A DNA stretch of 64,000 nt from Stenotrophomonas sp. UBA2302 (GCA_002345545.1 DDVW01000072.1:28551-92550); one strand, 5' to 3'. Numbered from the stretch's first letter, positions 18,847 through 27,868 are shown. Program-made: numbers and translations. Notes: generated by a model not told the origin, from the sequence alone.

Positions 18847-20075
18847 CAGCGCGCGGCCATATACGCGGCAATCGCCTCACGCACGCGCTTCAGCCCTTCG
18901 GCCACTTCCTCGTCGGTGATGTTCAGTGCCGGCACGAAGCGCAGCACGCTGGTGCCGGCCTGCAGGATCAGCACCTGCTTCTCCGCGGCCAGGTCCAGCA
19001 GCGCGCCGATGTCGGCCACGTAGTCCGGCTTGAGCACCGCGCCGAGCATCAGGCCCATGCCGCGCACCTGCTCGAACACGCCGAACTCTTCGCCGATGGC
19101 TTCCAGACCGGCCTTCAGTGCGGCCGACTGGCGCAGCACGTTGGCCTTGATCTCCTCGGAGGCCAGCTTGCGCAGCGCCACGCGGGCAACCGCCGCGGCC
19201 AGCGGATTGCCGCCGAAGGTGCTGCCGTGCGCGCCCACGCCCATGATGTCGGCCACCTTGGGGCCGGCCAGCATCGCGCCGATCGGGAAGCCGCCGCCCA
19301 GCGCCTTGGCCAGAGTGACGATGTCCGGGGTCACGCCCCAGTGCCAGTGCGCGAACAGCTCGCCGGTACGGCCCATGCCGACCTGGATCTCGTCCAGCAC
19401 CAGCAGCGCGTCGTGCTGGTCGCACAACTCGCGGGCGCGACGCATGAACTCGGCCGTGGCCGGCATCACCCCGCCCTCGCCCTGCACCGGCTCGAACATC
19501 ACCGCCGCCACGTCGCCGCCGGCCATCGCTGCTTCCAGCTGGGCGACGTCATTGAAATCGACATAACGGAAGCCACCGGGCAGCGGCTCGTAGCCTTCCT
19601 GGTACTTGGGCTGGGCGGTGGCAGTCACCGTGGCCAGGGTGCGGCCGTGGAAGCTGCCGCGGAAGGTCACGATGAAGCGCTTCTCCGGGCCACGGCCCTG
19701 CGCGCTGGCCCACTTGCGCACCAGCTTGATCGCCACCTCGTTGGCCTCGGCGCCGGAATTGCACAGGAACACGCGCCTGGCGAAGCGCGAGGCGTCCACC
19801 AGTTCCTGCGCCAGATGCAGCGGCGGTTCGCTGTAGAACATGTTGCTGGTGTGCCACAGCTTGTCGGCCTGTTCGAACAGCGCGGCCTTCAGCTCCGGGT
19901 TGTTGTGGCCCAGACTGCACACGGCGATGCCGGCAGCCAGATCGATGAATTCACGCCCCTGCGTATCCCACAGCCGCGCGCCCTGGCCGCGCTCCAGCAC
20001 CAGCTGGCGCGGGCGGTAGACCGGCAGGTAGTAGTTGGACAGGGACAACAGCGCATCGGCATTGGCAGCGGTCAT
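18846..20075 (-). CDS. argD: Acetylornithine/succinylornithine aminotransferase
   Basis: The 409-aa class III PLP aminotransferase matches ArgD/AstC. Motifs: ERGQGARLWDTQGREFIDLA, AVCSLGHNNPEL, VFLCNSGAEANEVAIKL, FRGSFHGRTLATV, LDEIQVGMGRTG and the PLP lysine in LAKALGGGFPIGAMLAG. It transfers the amino group between glutamate and N-acetylornithine (xanthomonads use an acetylated route) and may also serve in arginine catabolism. The start giving MTAANADALLSL was chosen; the longer in-frame extension overlaps the divergent K+ channel gene. The HIT gene follows with a one-base overlap. Confidence 0.94.
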   Translation of the reverse strand: MTAANADALLSLSNYYLPVYRPRQLVLERGQGARLWDTQGREFIDLAAGIAVCSLGHNNPELKAALFEQADKLWHTSNMFYSEPPLHLAQELVDASRFARRVFLCNSGAEANEVAIKLVRKWASAQGRGPEKRFIVTFRGSFHGRTLATVTATAQPKYQEGYEPLPGGFRYVDFNDVAQLEAAMAGGDVAAVMFEPVQGEGGVMPATAEFMRRARELCDQHDALLVLDEIQVGMGRTGELFAHWHWGVTPDIVTLAKALGGGFPIGAMLAGPKVADIMGVGAHGSTFGGNPLAAAVARVALRKLASEEIKANVLRQSAALKAGLEAIGEEFGVFEQVRGMGLMLGAVLKPDYVADIGALLDLAAEKQVLILQAGTSVLRFVPALNITDEEVAEGLKRVREAIAAYMAAR

Positions 20076-20145
20076 GACGGCATCGGTGGCGGGAAGGGAA
20101 AGCGGCCATTGTCCTCCATTCCATGCGGTGCGGCACAATATCCAC

Positions 20146-21009
20146 ATGCGACTGTTTTCCACTCCCCAGCTCAATCCGGCACGCGAAGACGGCTGGCGCC
20201 GCCGCTGGTTCGACATCATCTACCGCACCGATACCCCGCCCTCGCGCGGCTTCGACCTGCTGCTGGTGGTGGCCATCCTCGCCAGCGTGCTGGTGGTGAT
20301 GATCGACAGCGTGCAGCGCATCCACCTGGACTGGGCGCGCTGGTTCTACGTGGCCGAATGGGCCTTCACCCTGCTGTTCACCGCCGAGTATGTGCTGCGC
20401 CTGGTGGTGGTGCGGCGGCCGCTGCGCTACGCCTTCAGCATCTGGGGGATCATCGATGTGCTGGCGATCCTGCCCACCTACATCTCCTTCTTCGTGCCCG
20501 GCGCACAGAGCCTGCTGGTGGTGCGCGTGCTGCGCCTGCTGCGGGTGTTCCGCATCCTCAAGCTGACCCGCTACATCGAGGAAAGCGGGGTGCTGATGCT
20601 GGCGCTGTGGCGCAGCCGGCGCAAGATCCTGCTGTTCCTGTCGCTGGTGGTCACCATCGCCATCATCGCCGGCGCGCTGATGTACGTGGTGGAAGGCCCG
20701 CAGCACGGCTTCAGCAACATTCCCGCCAGCATGTACTGGGCGGTGGTGACCATGGCCACGGTCGGCTTTGGCGACATCGTCCCGCACACCACGCTGGGCC
20801 GCTTCATCACCTCGGTGCTGATCCTGATCGGCTACAGCATCCTGGCCGTGCCCACCGGCATCTACACCGCCGAACTGGCCGGCACCATGCTGCGCGAGCG
20901 CGGCCGCGACAACCGCGGCTGCGTGATCTGCGGCCATGAAGGACACGAGCTCAAGGCGCGCTACTGCAACCGCTGCGGGCATGAGCTGCCCGAGCCCCTC
21001 GATCCCTGA
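20146..21009 (+). CDS. Voltage-gated K+ channel with C-terminal zinc ribbon
   Basis: The 287-aa inner-membrane protein has six hydrophobic helices. S1 is about residues 36-53, the S4 helix is arginine-rich (RVLRLLRVFRILKLTR, about 127-142), and the selectivity filter is TVGFGD at 205-210 between S5 and S6. This is the Kv-type bacterial channel family. The C-terminal 30 residues contain two CxxC pairs (C259, C262 and C274, C277; CVICG and CNRCG), a rubredoxin-like zinc ribbon facing the cytoplasm. The ATG at 20146 was chosen because the upstream open frame overlaps argD. Gating ligand unknown. Confidence 0.9.
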   Translation: MRLFSTPQLNPAREDGWRRRWFDIIYRTDTPPSRGFDLLLVVAILASVLVVMIDSVQRIHLDWARWFYVAEWAFTLLFTAEYVLRLVVVRRPLRYAFSIWGIIDVLAILPTYISFFVPGAQSLLVVRVLRLLRVFRILKLTRYIEESGVLMLALWRSRRKILLFLSLVVTIAIIAGALMYVVEGPQHGFSNIPASMYWAVVTMATVGFGDIVPHTTLGRFITSVLILIGYSILAVPTGIYTAELAGTMLRERGRDNRGCVICGHEGHELKARYCNRCGHELPEPLDP

Positions 21010-21024
21010 GCCCGGGCGGCGGCC

Positions 21025-21843
21025 TCAGTCCAGGAACAGGTCCGGCAGCAGCGGCCGCGACGGGTCCACCGCGTAGCCGGACAAATCGCTGACACCGGCC
21101 TGCGCCAGCACCTCGTCGTCGATCAGGAACTGGCCACTGAAACCGCGGGCCTCACGGGTCAGCACCGCATGCGCGGCATCGGCCATGATTTCCGGACGAC
21201 GGCAGTTGGCCGCGTCCACGCCGGGAATCATGTTGATCGCATCGGTGGCGATCACCGTGCGCGGCCACAGTGCGTTGACCGCCACGCCCTGGCGGCCGAA
21301 CTCGGCGGCCAGCCCCAGGGTGACGAAGCTCATGCCCATCTTGGCCAGGGTGTAACCGGTGTGCGGGCCCCACCACTTCGGGGCCAGGCTCGGCGGCGGC
21401 GCCAAGGTGAGGATGTGCGGGTTGGGCGCGGCCAGCAGGTGCGGCAGGCAGGCCTGCGCACACAGGAAGCTGCCGCGGCTGTTGACCTGCTGCATCAGGT
21501 CGAAGCGCTTCATCGGCGTGTCCAGGGTGCCACGCAGCCAGATCGCCGAGGCGTTGTTGACCAGAATGTCGATGCCGCCAAAGGTGTCGACCGTGGCCGC
21601 CACCGCCGCCTGCACCTGTTCCTCCTCACGGATGTCGCACTTGAGCGCCAGCCCCTGCCCGCCCGCGGCGTTGACCGCTTCGGCAGCAGTGTGGATGGTG
21701 CCCGGCAGCTTGGGATTGGCCACCGCCGATTTGGCGACGATCGCCACGTTGGCGCCATCACGCGCCGCACGCAGGGCGATGGCCAGGCCGATGCCGCGCG
21801 AGGCGCCGGTGATGAACAGGGTTTTGCCTTGCAACGATGACAT
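21025..21843 (-). CDS. HSDL2-like short-chain dehydrogenase
   Basis: The 272-aa SDR has the dinucleotide-binding TGASRGIG at 13-20, the structural NNAS motif and catalytic YTLAKMG. The stretch LAPPPSLAPKWWGPHTGYT resembles the HSDL2-type (SDR13C-like) subgroup, where the usual catalytic Ser region is replaced by a proline-rich segment. Substrate is not predictable; HSDL2 relatives are linked to fatty acid metabolism. The start giving MSSLQGKTLF was chosen; the 109-codon upstream extension overlaps the next gene. Convergent with the K+ channel gene. Confidence 0.9.
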   Translation of the reverse strand: MSSLQGKTLFITGASRGIGLAIALRAARDGANVAIVAKSAVANPKLPGTIHTAAEAVNAAGGQGLALKCDIREEEQVQAAVAATVDTFGGIDILVNNASAIWLRGTLDTPMKRFDLMQQVNSRGSFLCAQACLPHLLAAPNPHILTLAPPPSLAPKWWGPHTGYTLAKMGMSFVTLGLAAEFGRQGVAVNALWPRTVIATDAINMIPGVDAANCRRPEIMADAAHAVLTREARGFSGQFLIDDEVLAQAGVSDLSGYAVDPSRPLLPDLFLD

Positions 21844-21932
21844 GCGGACTCCGGAAGACAGGCTGACAGGAAGCCCGATTATGCCCGTGATCGAGGCATC
21901 CATACGCCTGCGCACTGACGTGCGTCGCAAAC

Positions 21933-22598
21933 TCAGGGTTTGGGCCCCTGGCCCTCGTTGTCTTCCCAATGCAGGATGCGGCGGGTGACGAAGCGGTACA
22001 CCGGCTTGCCGGTGGCAAACCACAGCTCGCGCACCCACGAGCGGCGCTTGAGCAGGCGCAGCTCCACCGGCGTCAGCGCGTGGCGGCAATACATCCGCTT
22101 GTGCTTGAGCAGATGCCGCAGGTCCTCGCGCGCCAGCAACCGCATCCAGCGTGAACGCGGATTGCCACACACCGCCAGTTGGAAATCGATCAGCCCCGGC
22201 GAGCCGTCCTCGCGCACCAGCCAGTTGGCTTCCTTGGCCAGGTCATTGTGGGCGATGCCCTGCCGGTGCACCCGCTGCAGCAGGCGCCGCGCGGCACGGA
22301 AATAGGCCAGGTCACCATGCGGCGGGCGCTGGTACATCGCAGCGCCTTCCATGTAGCTGCGGTCCAGCCAGCGGCCATCCCAGCCCAGCAGCCGCGGGGT
22401 GGCCGCCATGCCATCGAGCGCGGCCAGCGCACGGGCTTCACGCCGCGCCAGCCACCACGCCGGCAGCCGCAGCCACAGCGGCGTGGCGCCCAGATCACGA
22501 CGCACAAAGCGGCCCTGCGCACCTTCAACCAGCAGAATGCGGCCGAAGCTGTCGGCCTTCAGCGCGGTGAATGTCGTCTCGGTAGTGGATTCAGCCAT
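21933..22598 (-). CDS. Small kinase-fold protein (RIO/LPS-kinase-like)
   Basis: The 221-aa protein contains the core of a eukaryotic-like/RIO-type kinase: RREARALAAL in the N-lobe, the catalytic loop HNDLAKEANWLV (about 119-130) and DFQLAV where DFG is usual. The lysine/glutamate pair of the N-lobe is less obvious. Size and motifs resemble small lipopolysaccharide-core kinase-like proteins such as those related to WaaP/InaA. Basic C-terminus. Substrate unknown; a role in phosphorylating an envelope sugar is only suggested by the family. Confidence 0.75.
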   Translation of the reverse strand: MAESTTETTFTALKADSFGRILLVEGAQGRFVRRDLGATPLWLRLPAWWLARREARALAALDGMAATPRLLGWDGRWLDRSYMEGAAMYQRPPHGDLAYFRAARRLLQRVHRQGIAHNDLAKEANWLVREDGSPGLIDFQLAVCGNPRSRWMRLLAREDLRHLLKHKRMYCRHALTPVELRLLKRRSWVRELWFATGKPVYRFVTRRILHWEDNEGQGPKP

Positions 22599-22724
22599 CG
22601 CCGTATTCTAGGCGGTCGCGCCGCCGGGACCGACTTCATCGCGCCTCCAGCAACGGTGAATGAAGCCATTCCCACAGGCCTGTGAAGCACTGCCACCTCT
22701 GCCGGTCTGGCCGGGCCCTGCCCC

Positions 22725-22730
22725 TATAAT
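22725..22730 (+). promoter_or_regulatory. Consensus -10 box of the DedA/PAP2 gene, possible leaderless start
   Basis: A perfect TATAAT ends six bases before the ATG at 22737, so transcription would begin at or next to the start codon. No convincing -35 box or ribosome-binding site is seen between the box and the gene. Confidence 0.45.
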
Positions 22731-22736
22731 CGGCCG

Positions 22737-24746
22737 ATGAATTCCTGGATCGACACCACGCTGACGTGGATCGCTGCTCATCCCGTCCTCGCCGGTGCCG
22801 CGATCTTCGCCATCGCCTTCTGCGATGCCGCGATCATCCTGGGGGCGATCGTGCCCGCCCTGCCGCTGATGATCGCCGTCGGTGTGCTGATCGGCATGGG
22901 CGAGCTGTCCGGCCCTTATGCGGTGGCCTGCGCCGCGCTGGGCGCCCTTGCCGGTGATGGCATGAGCTACTGGGTCGGCCGCCGCTGGGGTGAGCACCTG
23001 CGCGGCGTATGGCCGTTCAGCCGCTATCCGCAGCTGCTGGACCGTGGCGAACTGATGTTCCGGCGCAATGCGTTCAAAAGCATCCTCGTGGCGCGCTATG
23101 TCGGCGCGATCCGGCCGTTCGTGCCGGCAATCGCCGGCATGTCCAAGCTGCCGCTCGGCCGCTATCTGAAAGCCAGCGGCATCGCCTGCATCTCCTGGGC
23201 GGTGCTGTTCCTGTTGCCCGGCTGGGCGCTGGGCCAGGCCTATGACGCGGTGGCGGCGGTGGCCGGACGCCTGTTCGTGGTGCTGGCCTTGCTGGGGGCG
23301 ATACTCGGGCTGGTGTGGGCGATCGTGCTGTACAGCTACCGCTGGTCGGCCACGCGCATGGACGGCTGGCTGGCGCGGCTGCTGCACTGGTCGCAACGCC
23401 ACCCGCAGCTGCTGGGCCGCTCATTGAACGCACTGTTCGACCCGCAACGCCGTGAATCGGTACCGCTGGCGATGCTGGCGCTGATGCTGTTGCTGCTGGG
23501 CTGGGGCTGGTTCGTGCTGCTGATGATGGTCATCGCCCATGGCGAGCCGCTGGCGCTGGACCTGGCCACGCACGAGGTGATGCTGGCGCTGCGCAATCCG
23601 CTGGCCGACTACCCGCTGGCGGCGCTGGCCTCGCTGGGCGACTGGCAGGTGCTGCTGCCGGCCATCGCCGCCGGCATGGGCTACCTGGCCTGGCGCCGAC
23701 GCTGGATGGCCGCCGCGCACTGGCTGGCGGCACTGGCCTTCGGTCTGGCGCTGACCAAGCTGCTGGGCGCCACCGTGGATGTGGTGCGCCCGCCGTCGGC
23801 CAGCAGCGGCTTCGGCTTTCCGTCGGTGGCGGTGACCATGGCCACCATCACCTTCGGCTTCTTTGCCGTGCTGATCAGCCGCGAGCTGCCCGGACGCACG
23901 CGGGTCTGGCCGTACCTGGTTTCCGGCATCGTGGTCACGCTGATCGGCTTTGCCCGCATCTACCTGGGCGCGCACTGGCTCAGCGACGTCATCGGCGGCA
24001 TGTTGTTCGGCGTGTTCTGGCTGTTGCTGCTGGGCGTGGCGTACCGCCGCCGTTTCAACCGCTCGTTCTGGGTCAAGCCGGTGGGCTGGCTGTTCTACGG
24101 CAGCTTCGCGCTGGCCGGGCTGTGGTACGCGCCCAACAATATCCCCGCCAAACTGGCCAAATTCGAGCCGGTCGCCGCCGCTCCCAACGTGCTCGACGCC
24201 GCGCACTGGTGGCAGGACGGCTGGCGTGAGCTGCCGGCACGCCGCAACGAATTCGACGACGACCAGCGCTGGCCGCTGGACGTGCAGGTCGGCGGTCCGC
24301 TGGCACCGCTGCAGCAGCAGCTGGAGCGCAACGGCTGGCGCCTGCAGCCGCAGGCCGGCTGGCAGCAGGCGCTGGTGATGCTGGACCAGAAAGCCAGCGC
24401 CCAGGAAACCCCGGTGCTGCCGGCCACGCTGGATACCAACGTCGAGGCCCTGCTGATGCTGCGCCCCGGCCCGCAGCCGGATGAAATGTACGCGCTGCGG
24501 CTGTGGCCGGCGCACGCCACGCTGGCCCCGGGGCAGGAACCGGTGTGGCTGGGTACCGCGCAGACCCTGCGCTTCCAGCGCCACCTGAAGCTGTTCGGCA
24601 TGTGGCGTCCGCTGCGCGGCGTCGATCCGGCGCTGGATGCGCTCAAACAGTCACTGCATGGCATGCAGACGCAGCAGCAGACCCAGCCGGAAACCGGCAT
24701 GCCACTGCTGATGATCCGCAGCCGGCAAACCGACGCGGAGCCGTAA
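22737..24746 (+). CDS. DedA family / PAP2-like / LssY-type membrane protein
   Basis: This 669-aa polytopic protein begins with a DedA (SNARE-associated) domain, about residues 1-200, with typical GAIVPALPLM, RYVGAIRPFVPAIAGMS and ISWAVLF motifs. A PAP2-like domain follows (about 240-435), then a soluble C-terminal LssY-like domain (about 470-650). The PAP2 active site is irregular: the first Lys and RP are separated by nine rather than six residues, FPSVAV replaces the usual PSGH, while RIYLGAHWLSD keeps the third motif. DedA proteins flip lipid carriers, so a lipid-carrier or phospholipid role is likely; phosphatase activity is doubtful. Confidence 0.88.
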   Translation: MNSWIDTTLTWIAAHPVLAGAAIFAIAFCDAAIILGAIVPALPLMIAVGVLIGMGELSGPYAVACAALGALAGDGMSYWVGRRWGEHLRGVWPFSRYPQLLDRGELMFRRNAFKSILVARYVGAIRPFVPAIAGMSKLPLGRYLKASGIACISWAVLFLLPGWALGQAYDAVAAVAGRLFVVLALLGAILGLVWAIVLYSYRWSATRMDGWLARLLHWSQRHPQLLGRSLNALFDPQRRESVPLAMLALMLLLLGWGWFVLLMMVIAHGEPLALDLATHEVMLALRNPLADYPLAALASLGDWQVLLPAIAAGMGYLAWRRRWMAAAHWLAALAFGLALTKLLGATVDVVRPPSASSGFGFPSVAVTMATITFGFFAVLISRELPGRTRVWPYLVSGIVVTLIGFARIYLGAHWLSDVIGGMLFGVFWLLLLGVAYRRRFNRSFWVKPVGWLFYGSFALAGLWYAPNNIPAKLAKFEPVAAAPNVLDAAHWWQDGWRELPARRNEFDDDQRWPLDVQVGGPLAPLQQQLERNGWRLQPQAGWQQALVMLDQKASAQETPVLPATLDTNVEALLMLRPGPQPDEMYALRLWPAHATLAPGQEPVWLGTAQTLRFQRHLKLFGMWRPLRGVDPALDALKQSLHGMQTQQQTQPETGMPLLMIRSRQTDAEP

Positions 24747-24805
24747 GCCGCGGCGATACCCCACGGCCGGTAGCGGCCCGGCCCTGCACGGGGTTCTGGG
24801 TGGCG

Positions 24806-25417
24806 TTACAGATCGGTTTCCGGCGGCGCCTCGAAGCCGGGAATCCACGCCAGCAGGTACTCCAGCCGCAGGTGCACATCGTTTTCCTGCAGCACCTGCA
24901 GCCGTTGCGGCTCCTGCAAGGGCAACAGCTCGGCCAGCCGCCAACCCACCCAGGCGGCCTGGTCCAGCTGCGCGGGACCGGCGGAGGCGAACTCGCCACC
25001 GGCCTGTTCCAGGATCCGCTCCAGCAGCAGGCCCAACAGCGCGTGCTCCGGGTGCAGTTCGTCATCGCTGTCCGGATCGCACCACCGCACCTGGGCCATC
25101 ACCAGGCCGTTGTCGCGCACATGGGTTTTTTCCACATGGAAACGGCGGGCACCGCGCAGCCGCAGCACCAGCACGCCATCGGCGCCGACATCGAAATCCT
25201 CGATCAGCGCCTCCACGCCCCACGCGGCCGGAACCGCCGGCGCCCCCACTTCCTCGCCCTGCAGGATCAGGCAGACGCCGAAGGTGCCGCCGTTGCGGCC
25301 GCACTCGCGCACCAGATCCAGATAACGCGCCTCGAATACCCGCAGGCCCAGCGCGGCACCCGGCAACAAGGTGCTGTGCAGCGGAAACAGCGGCAACGAC
25401 TGCGACGGATTCATCAC
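24806..25417 (-). CDS. LON N-terminal (substrate-binding) domain protein
   Basis: The 203-aa protein is a stand-alone homologue of the Lon protease N-terminal domain, starting LPLFPLHSTLLPGAALGLRVFEARYLDLVREC, which is the canonical PUA-like N-domain. No ATPase or protease part is present. Such proteins are widespread in proteobacteria and their function is unknown. Two adjacent ATG codons could serve as start. It lies 55 bases downstream of mpl on the same strand. Confidence 0.9.
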   Translation of the reverse strand: MMNPSQSLPLFPLHSTLLPGAALGLRVFEARYLDLVRECGRNGGTFGVCLILQGEEVGAPAVPAAWGVEALIEDFDVGADGVLVLRLRGARRFHVEKTHVRDNGLVMAQVRWCDPDSDDELHPEHALLGLLLERILEQAGGEFASAGPAQLDQAAWVGWRLAELLPLQEPQRLQVLQENDVHLRLEYLLAWIPGFEAPPETDL

Positions 25418-25472
25418 TCAACAGACCGGTTGCCGGAAAGCCCCATGGTATCGCCGGCTCTCACGACGCCGC

Positions 25473-26837
25473 TCACGATGCCTGCAACTGCGCAAGGAAG
25501 CGGCGCGGCGCGCCATCGAAGCCGCCATTGGACATGAACACCACGTGGTCACCGTCGCGGGTGACTTCACCCAGCCGCGCCAGCAACGCACCGGTATCGG
25601 CCACCGCCTGGGCATCGCCACGCACCGCGGCAATCACCTTGCCCGCATCCCACGGCAGTTCCGGACGCGCCAGGAACACCACCGCATCGGCGATATCCAA
25701 TGACGGCGCCAGCGCCTCGGCATGCGCGCCCAGCCGCATGGAGTTGCTGCGCGGCTCCATCGCCACCACGATGCGGGCAGCGCCGACCTTCGCGCGCAGG
25801 CCTTGCAGCGTGGTGTGGATGGCGGTGGGGTGATGGGCGAAATCGTCATAGACGGTGACCCCGCGCGCCTGCCCGATCACTTCCATGCGCCGCTTGACGC
25901 TGTTGAAGCGGGCCAGCGCCGGTGCCACCTGGGCCACGTCCACGCCCACCGCATGCGCGGCCGCCAGCGCGGCCAGCCCATTGAGCACGTTGTGGCGGCC
26001 CAGCAACGGCCACTGCACCGTCGCCACGTCCACGCCACGGTGCAGCACCGAGAAGGCGCTGCCGTCGGCGTTGAGCAGGCGCGCGCTCCACTCCAGCGAC
26101 GGCTCGAAGCCGAACCGCTCCACCGGCGTCCAGCAGCCCATCGCCAGCACTTCGGCCAGATGCGCATCCTCGCCGTTGACGATCAGCCGCCCGCGCGCCG
26201 GCACCGTGCGCACCAGATGGTGGAACTGGCGCTGGATCGCCGCCACGTCGGGGAAGATGTCGGCGTGGTCGAACTCCAGATTGTTGAGGATCGCCACCAG
26301 CGGCCGGTAGTGGACGAACTTGCTGCGCTTGTCGAAGAACGCGGTGTCGTACTCGTCGGCCTCGACCACGAATTCACGGCCTCGGCCGATCCGCGCCGAC
26401 ACGCCGAAATCCTCGGCGACGCCGCCGATCAGGAAACCCGGCTCGCGGCCGGCGGCCTGCAGCAGGAAGGCGAGGATCGTGGTGGTGGTGGTCTTGCCGT
26501 GGGTGCCGGCCACCGCCAGCGTGTCGCGCCCGGGCAGCACCTGCTCGGACAGCCACTGCGCCCCGGAGGTATAGCGCCGGCCTGCGTCGAGCACCGCCTC
26601 CACCGCCGGATTACCGCGCGAGAGCGCGTTGCCGACCACCACCTCGTCGCAATCGGGGCTGATATTGTCCGGCAGATAGCCCTGCGACAGCGCGATCCCC
26701 AGCGTTTCCAGCTGCGTGGACATCGGCGGATACACCGCCTGGTCGCTGCCTTCGACCTGGTGCCCGAGTTCGCGTGCCAAGGCGGCCACACCGCCCATGA
26801 AAGTACCGGCAATGCCGAGAATATGGATCTTGCTCAT
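25473..26837 (-). CDS. mpl: UDP-MurNAc:L-alanyl-gamma-D-glutamyl-meso-DAP ligase
   Basis: The 454-aa Mur-ligase-family enzyme reattaches recycled murein tripeptide to UDP-MurNAc. It starts MSKIHILGIAGTFMGGVAAL (Rossmann motif), has the ATP-binding GTHGKTTTT at about 110-118 and the central AEVLAMG and DDFAHHPTAIH regions typical of Mpl/MurC. The ATG at 26837 was chosen; an upstream start would add 14 residues without homology. It lies between a structured intergenic region and the LON-domain gene. Confidence 0.95.
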   Translation of the reverse strand: MSKIHILGIAGTFMGGVAALARELGHQVEGSDQAVYPPMSTQLETLGIALSQGYLPDNISPDCDEVVVGNALSRGNPAVEAVLDAGRRYTSGAQWLSEQVLPGRDTLAVAGTHGKTTTTTILAFLLQAAGREPGFLIGGVAEDFGVSARIGRGREFVVEADEYDTAFFDKRSKFVHYRPLVAILNNLEFDHADIFPDVAAIQRQFHHLVRTVPARGRLIVNGEDAHLAEVLAMGCWTPVERFGFEPSLEWSARLLNADGSAFSVLHRGVDVATVQWPLLGRHNVLNGLAALAAAHAVGVDVAQVAPALARFNSVKRRMEVIGQARGVTVYDDFAHHPTAIHTTLQGLRAKVGAARIVVAMEPRSNSMRLGAHAEALAPSLDIADAVVFLARPELPWDAGKVIAAVRGDAQAVADTGALLARLGEVTRDGDHVVFMSNGGFDGAPRRFLAQLQAS

Positions 26838-27052
26838 GCCGCGATTGTCGCCGATGCGTCCGCTACCGGGAATCGCCATCCGGAATACCTCGGCGTATGT
26901 AAGGGTTTACCTGATACCACGCCGGGCCAATCGGACCCAGAATGCACTCCGCCAGCCGCAGTATCCCTCCGGTCCTACTCCCCAAGAGGCCATCCCCAGG
27001 GAGCTCATACTGCGGGGCTCTGAGCAAGCCTTTCAGCTGGCCTCTATCAAAA
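26838..27052. other. Structured mpl-adk intergenic region, possible ncRNA or leader
   Basis: No coding potential is evident here. A 9-bp perfect inverted repeat (CCGCAGTAT at 26956-26964 and ATACTGCGG at 27007-27015) encloses further complementary blocks (GGTCC/AGGCC and TCCCT/AGGGA). A second hairpin, CGGCGT at 26891-26896 with ACGCCG at 26919-26924, lies to the left. The region could be the 5' leader of mpl (minus strand) or an independent RNA. I do not recognise a known family. Confidence 0.4.
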
Positions 27053-27095
27053 CGCAAACACCCGGATCCAGCGATGGCTCCGGGTGTTTGCGTAT
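27053..27095 (-). terminator. Terminator downstream of adk
   Basis: A 13-bp perfect stem (CGCAAACACCCGG / CCGGGTGTTTGCG) lies about 60 bases after the adk stop. Read on the minus strand it is followed by TTTT, so it most likely ends the adk transcript. Confidence 0.75.
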
Positions 27096-27155
27096 GGGCG
27101 TGCGGGTGATCGTGGCGGGTGATCGTGGCGGTTGCCCGCCACGATTCCATCCGGA

Positions 27156-27719
27156 TCAGCGCTTGATCGCCGCCAGGATGCGGGCCAGCACTTCGTCCAG
27201 CGCACCGACGCCATCGACGCGGGCCAGGGTGCCCTTGGCGGCGTAGAAGTCGATCACCGGTGCGGTCGAATCGTTGTAGACCTGCAGGCGCTTGCGCACC
27301 GACTCGGGGTTGTCATCGGTGCGGCCCTGTTCCTGCGCACGGCCGGCGATGCGCTCGACCAGCAGTTCGGTCGGCACGTCCAGCTGCACGATGGCGTCCA
27401 GCGGCTGGCCCAGCCTGGCCAGCAGTTCACCCAGCGCATTGGCCTGGGCCACGTTGCGCGGGTAGCCGTCGAGGATGAAGCCGTTGGTGGTGTCGGCCTG
27501 CGACAGGCGCGATTCCAGCATGCCCAGCAGGATGTCGTCGGACACCAGGTTGCCGGCGTCCATTACCGCCTTGGCCTGCTTGCCCAGCTCGGTGCCGGCG
27601 GCCACTTCGGCGCGCAGCAGGTCACCGGTGGAGATGTGCGGAACCTGCAGTTGTTCCTTCAGGCTGGTCGCCTGCGTGCCCTTGCCCGACCCGGGCGGTC
27701 CCAACAGAACCAATCGCAT
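27156..27719 (-). CDS. adk: Adenylate kinase
   Basis: The 187-aa enzyme converts AMP and ATP to two ADP. The P-loop GPPGSGKGTQ is at 8-17, followed by STGDLLRAEV, FILDGYPRN and the ARAQ/TDDNPESVRKRL region. It is the short form, with a trimmed LID loop and no zinc-type four-Cys cluster. An extension to 27833 is open but lacks homology. It is divergent from pfp and sits in a cluster whose other members make or use pyrophosphate. Confidence 0.96.
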   Translation of the reverse strand: MRLVLLGPPGSGKGTQATSLKEQLQVPHISTGDLLRAEVAAGTELGKQAKAVMDAGNLVSDDILLGMLESRLSQADTTNGFILDGYPRNVAQANALGELLARLGQPLDAIVQLDVPTELLVERIAGRAQEQGRTDDNPESVRKRLQVYNDSTAPVIDFYAAKGTLARVDGVGALDEVLARILAAIKR

Positions 27720-27868
27720 TCCTGACTCCCTTTTTGTTTGAGGTGGATGTCTTTCAGGGACGGACAGCGGCGTTAGACTCTTGGGCCGATTCACGCTGCA
27801 CCGCAATATGCGCAGCTTACCGCATCCGGCCAATGTCCCGGAATGTCCCTCGCCCGGAGAATGTCCCC

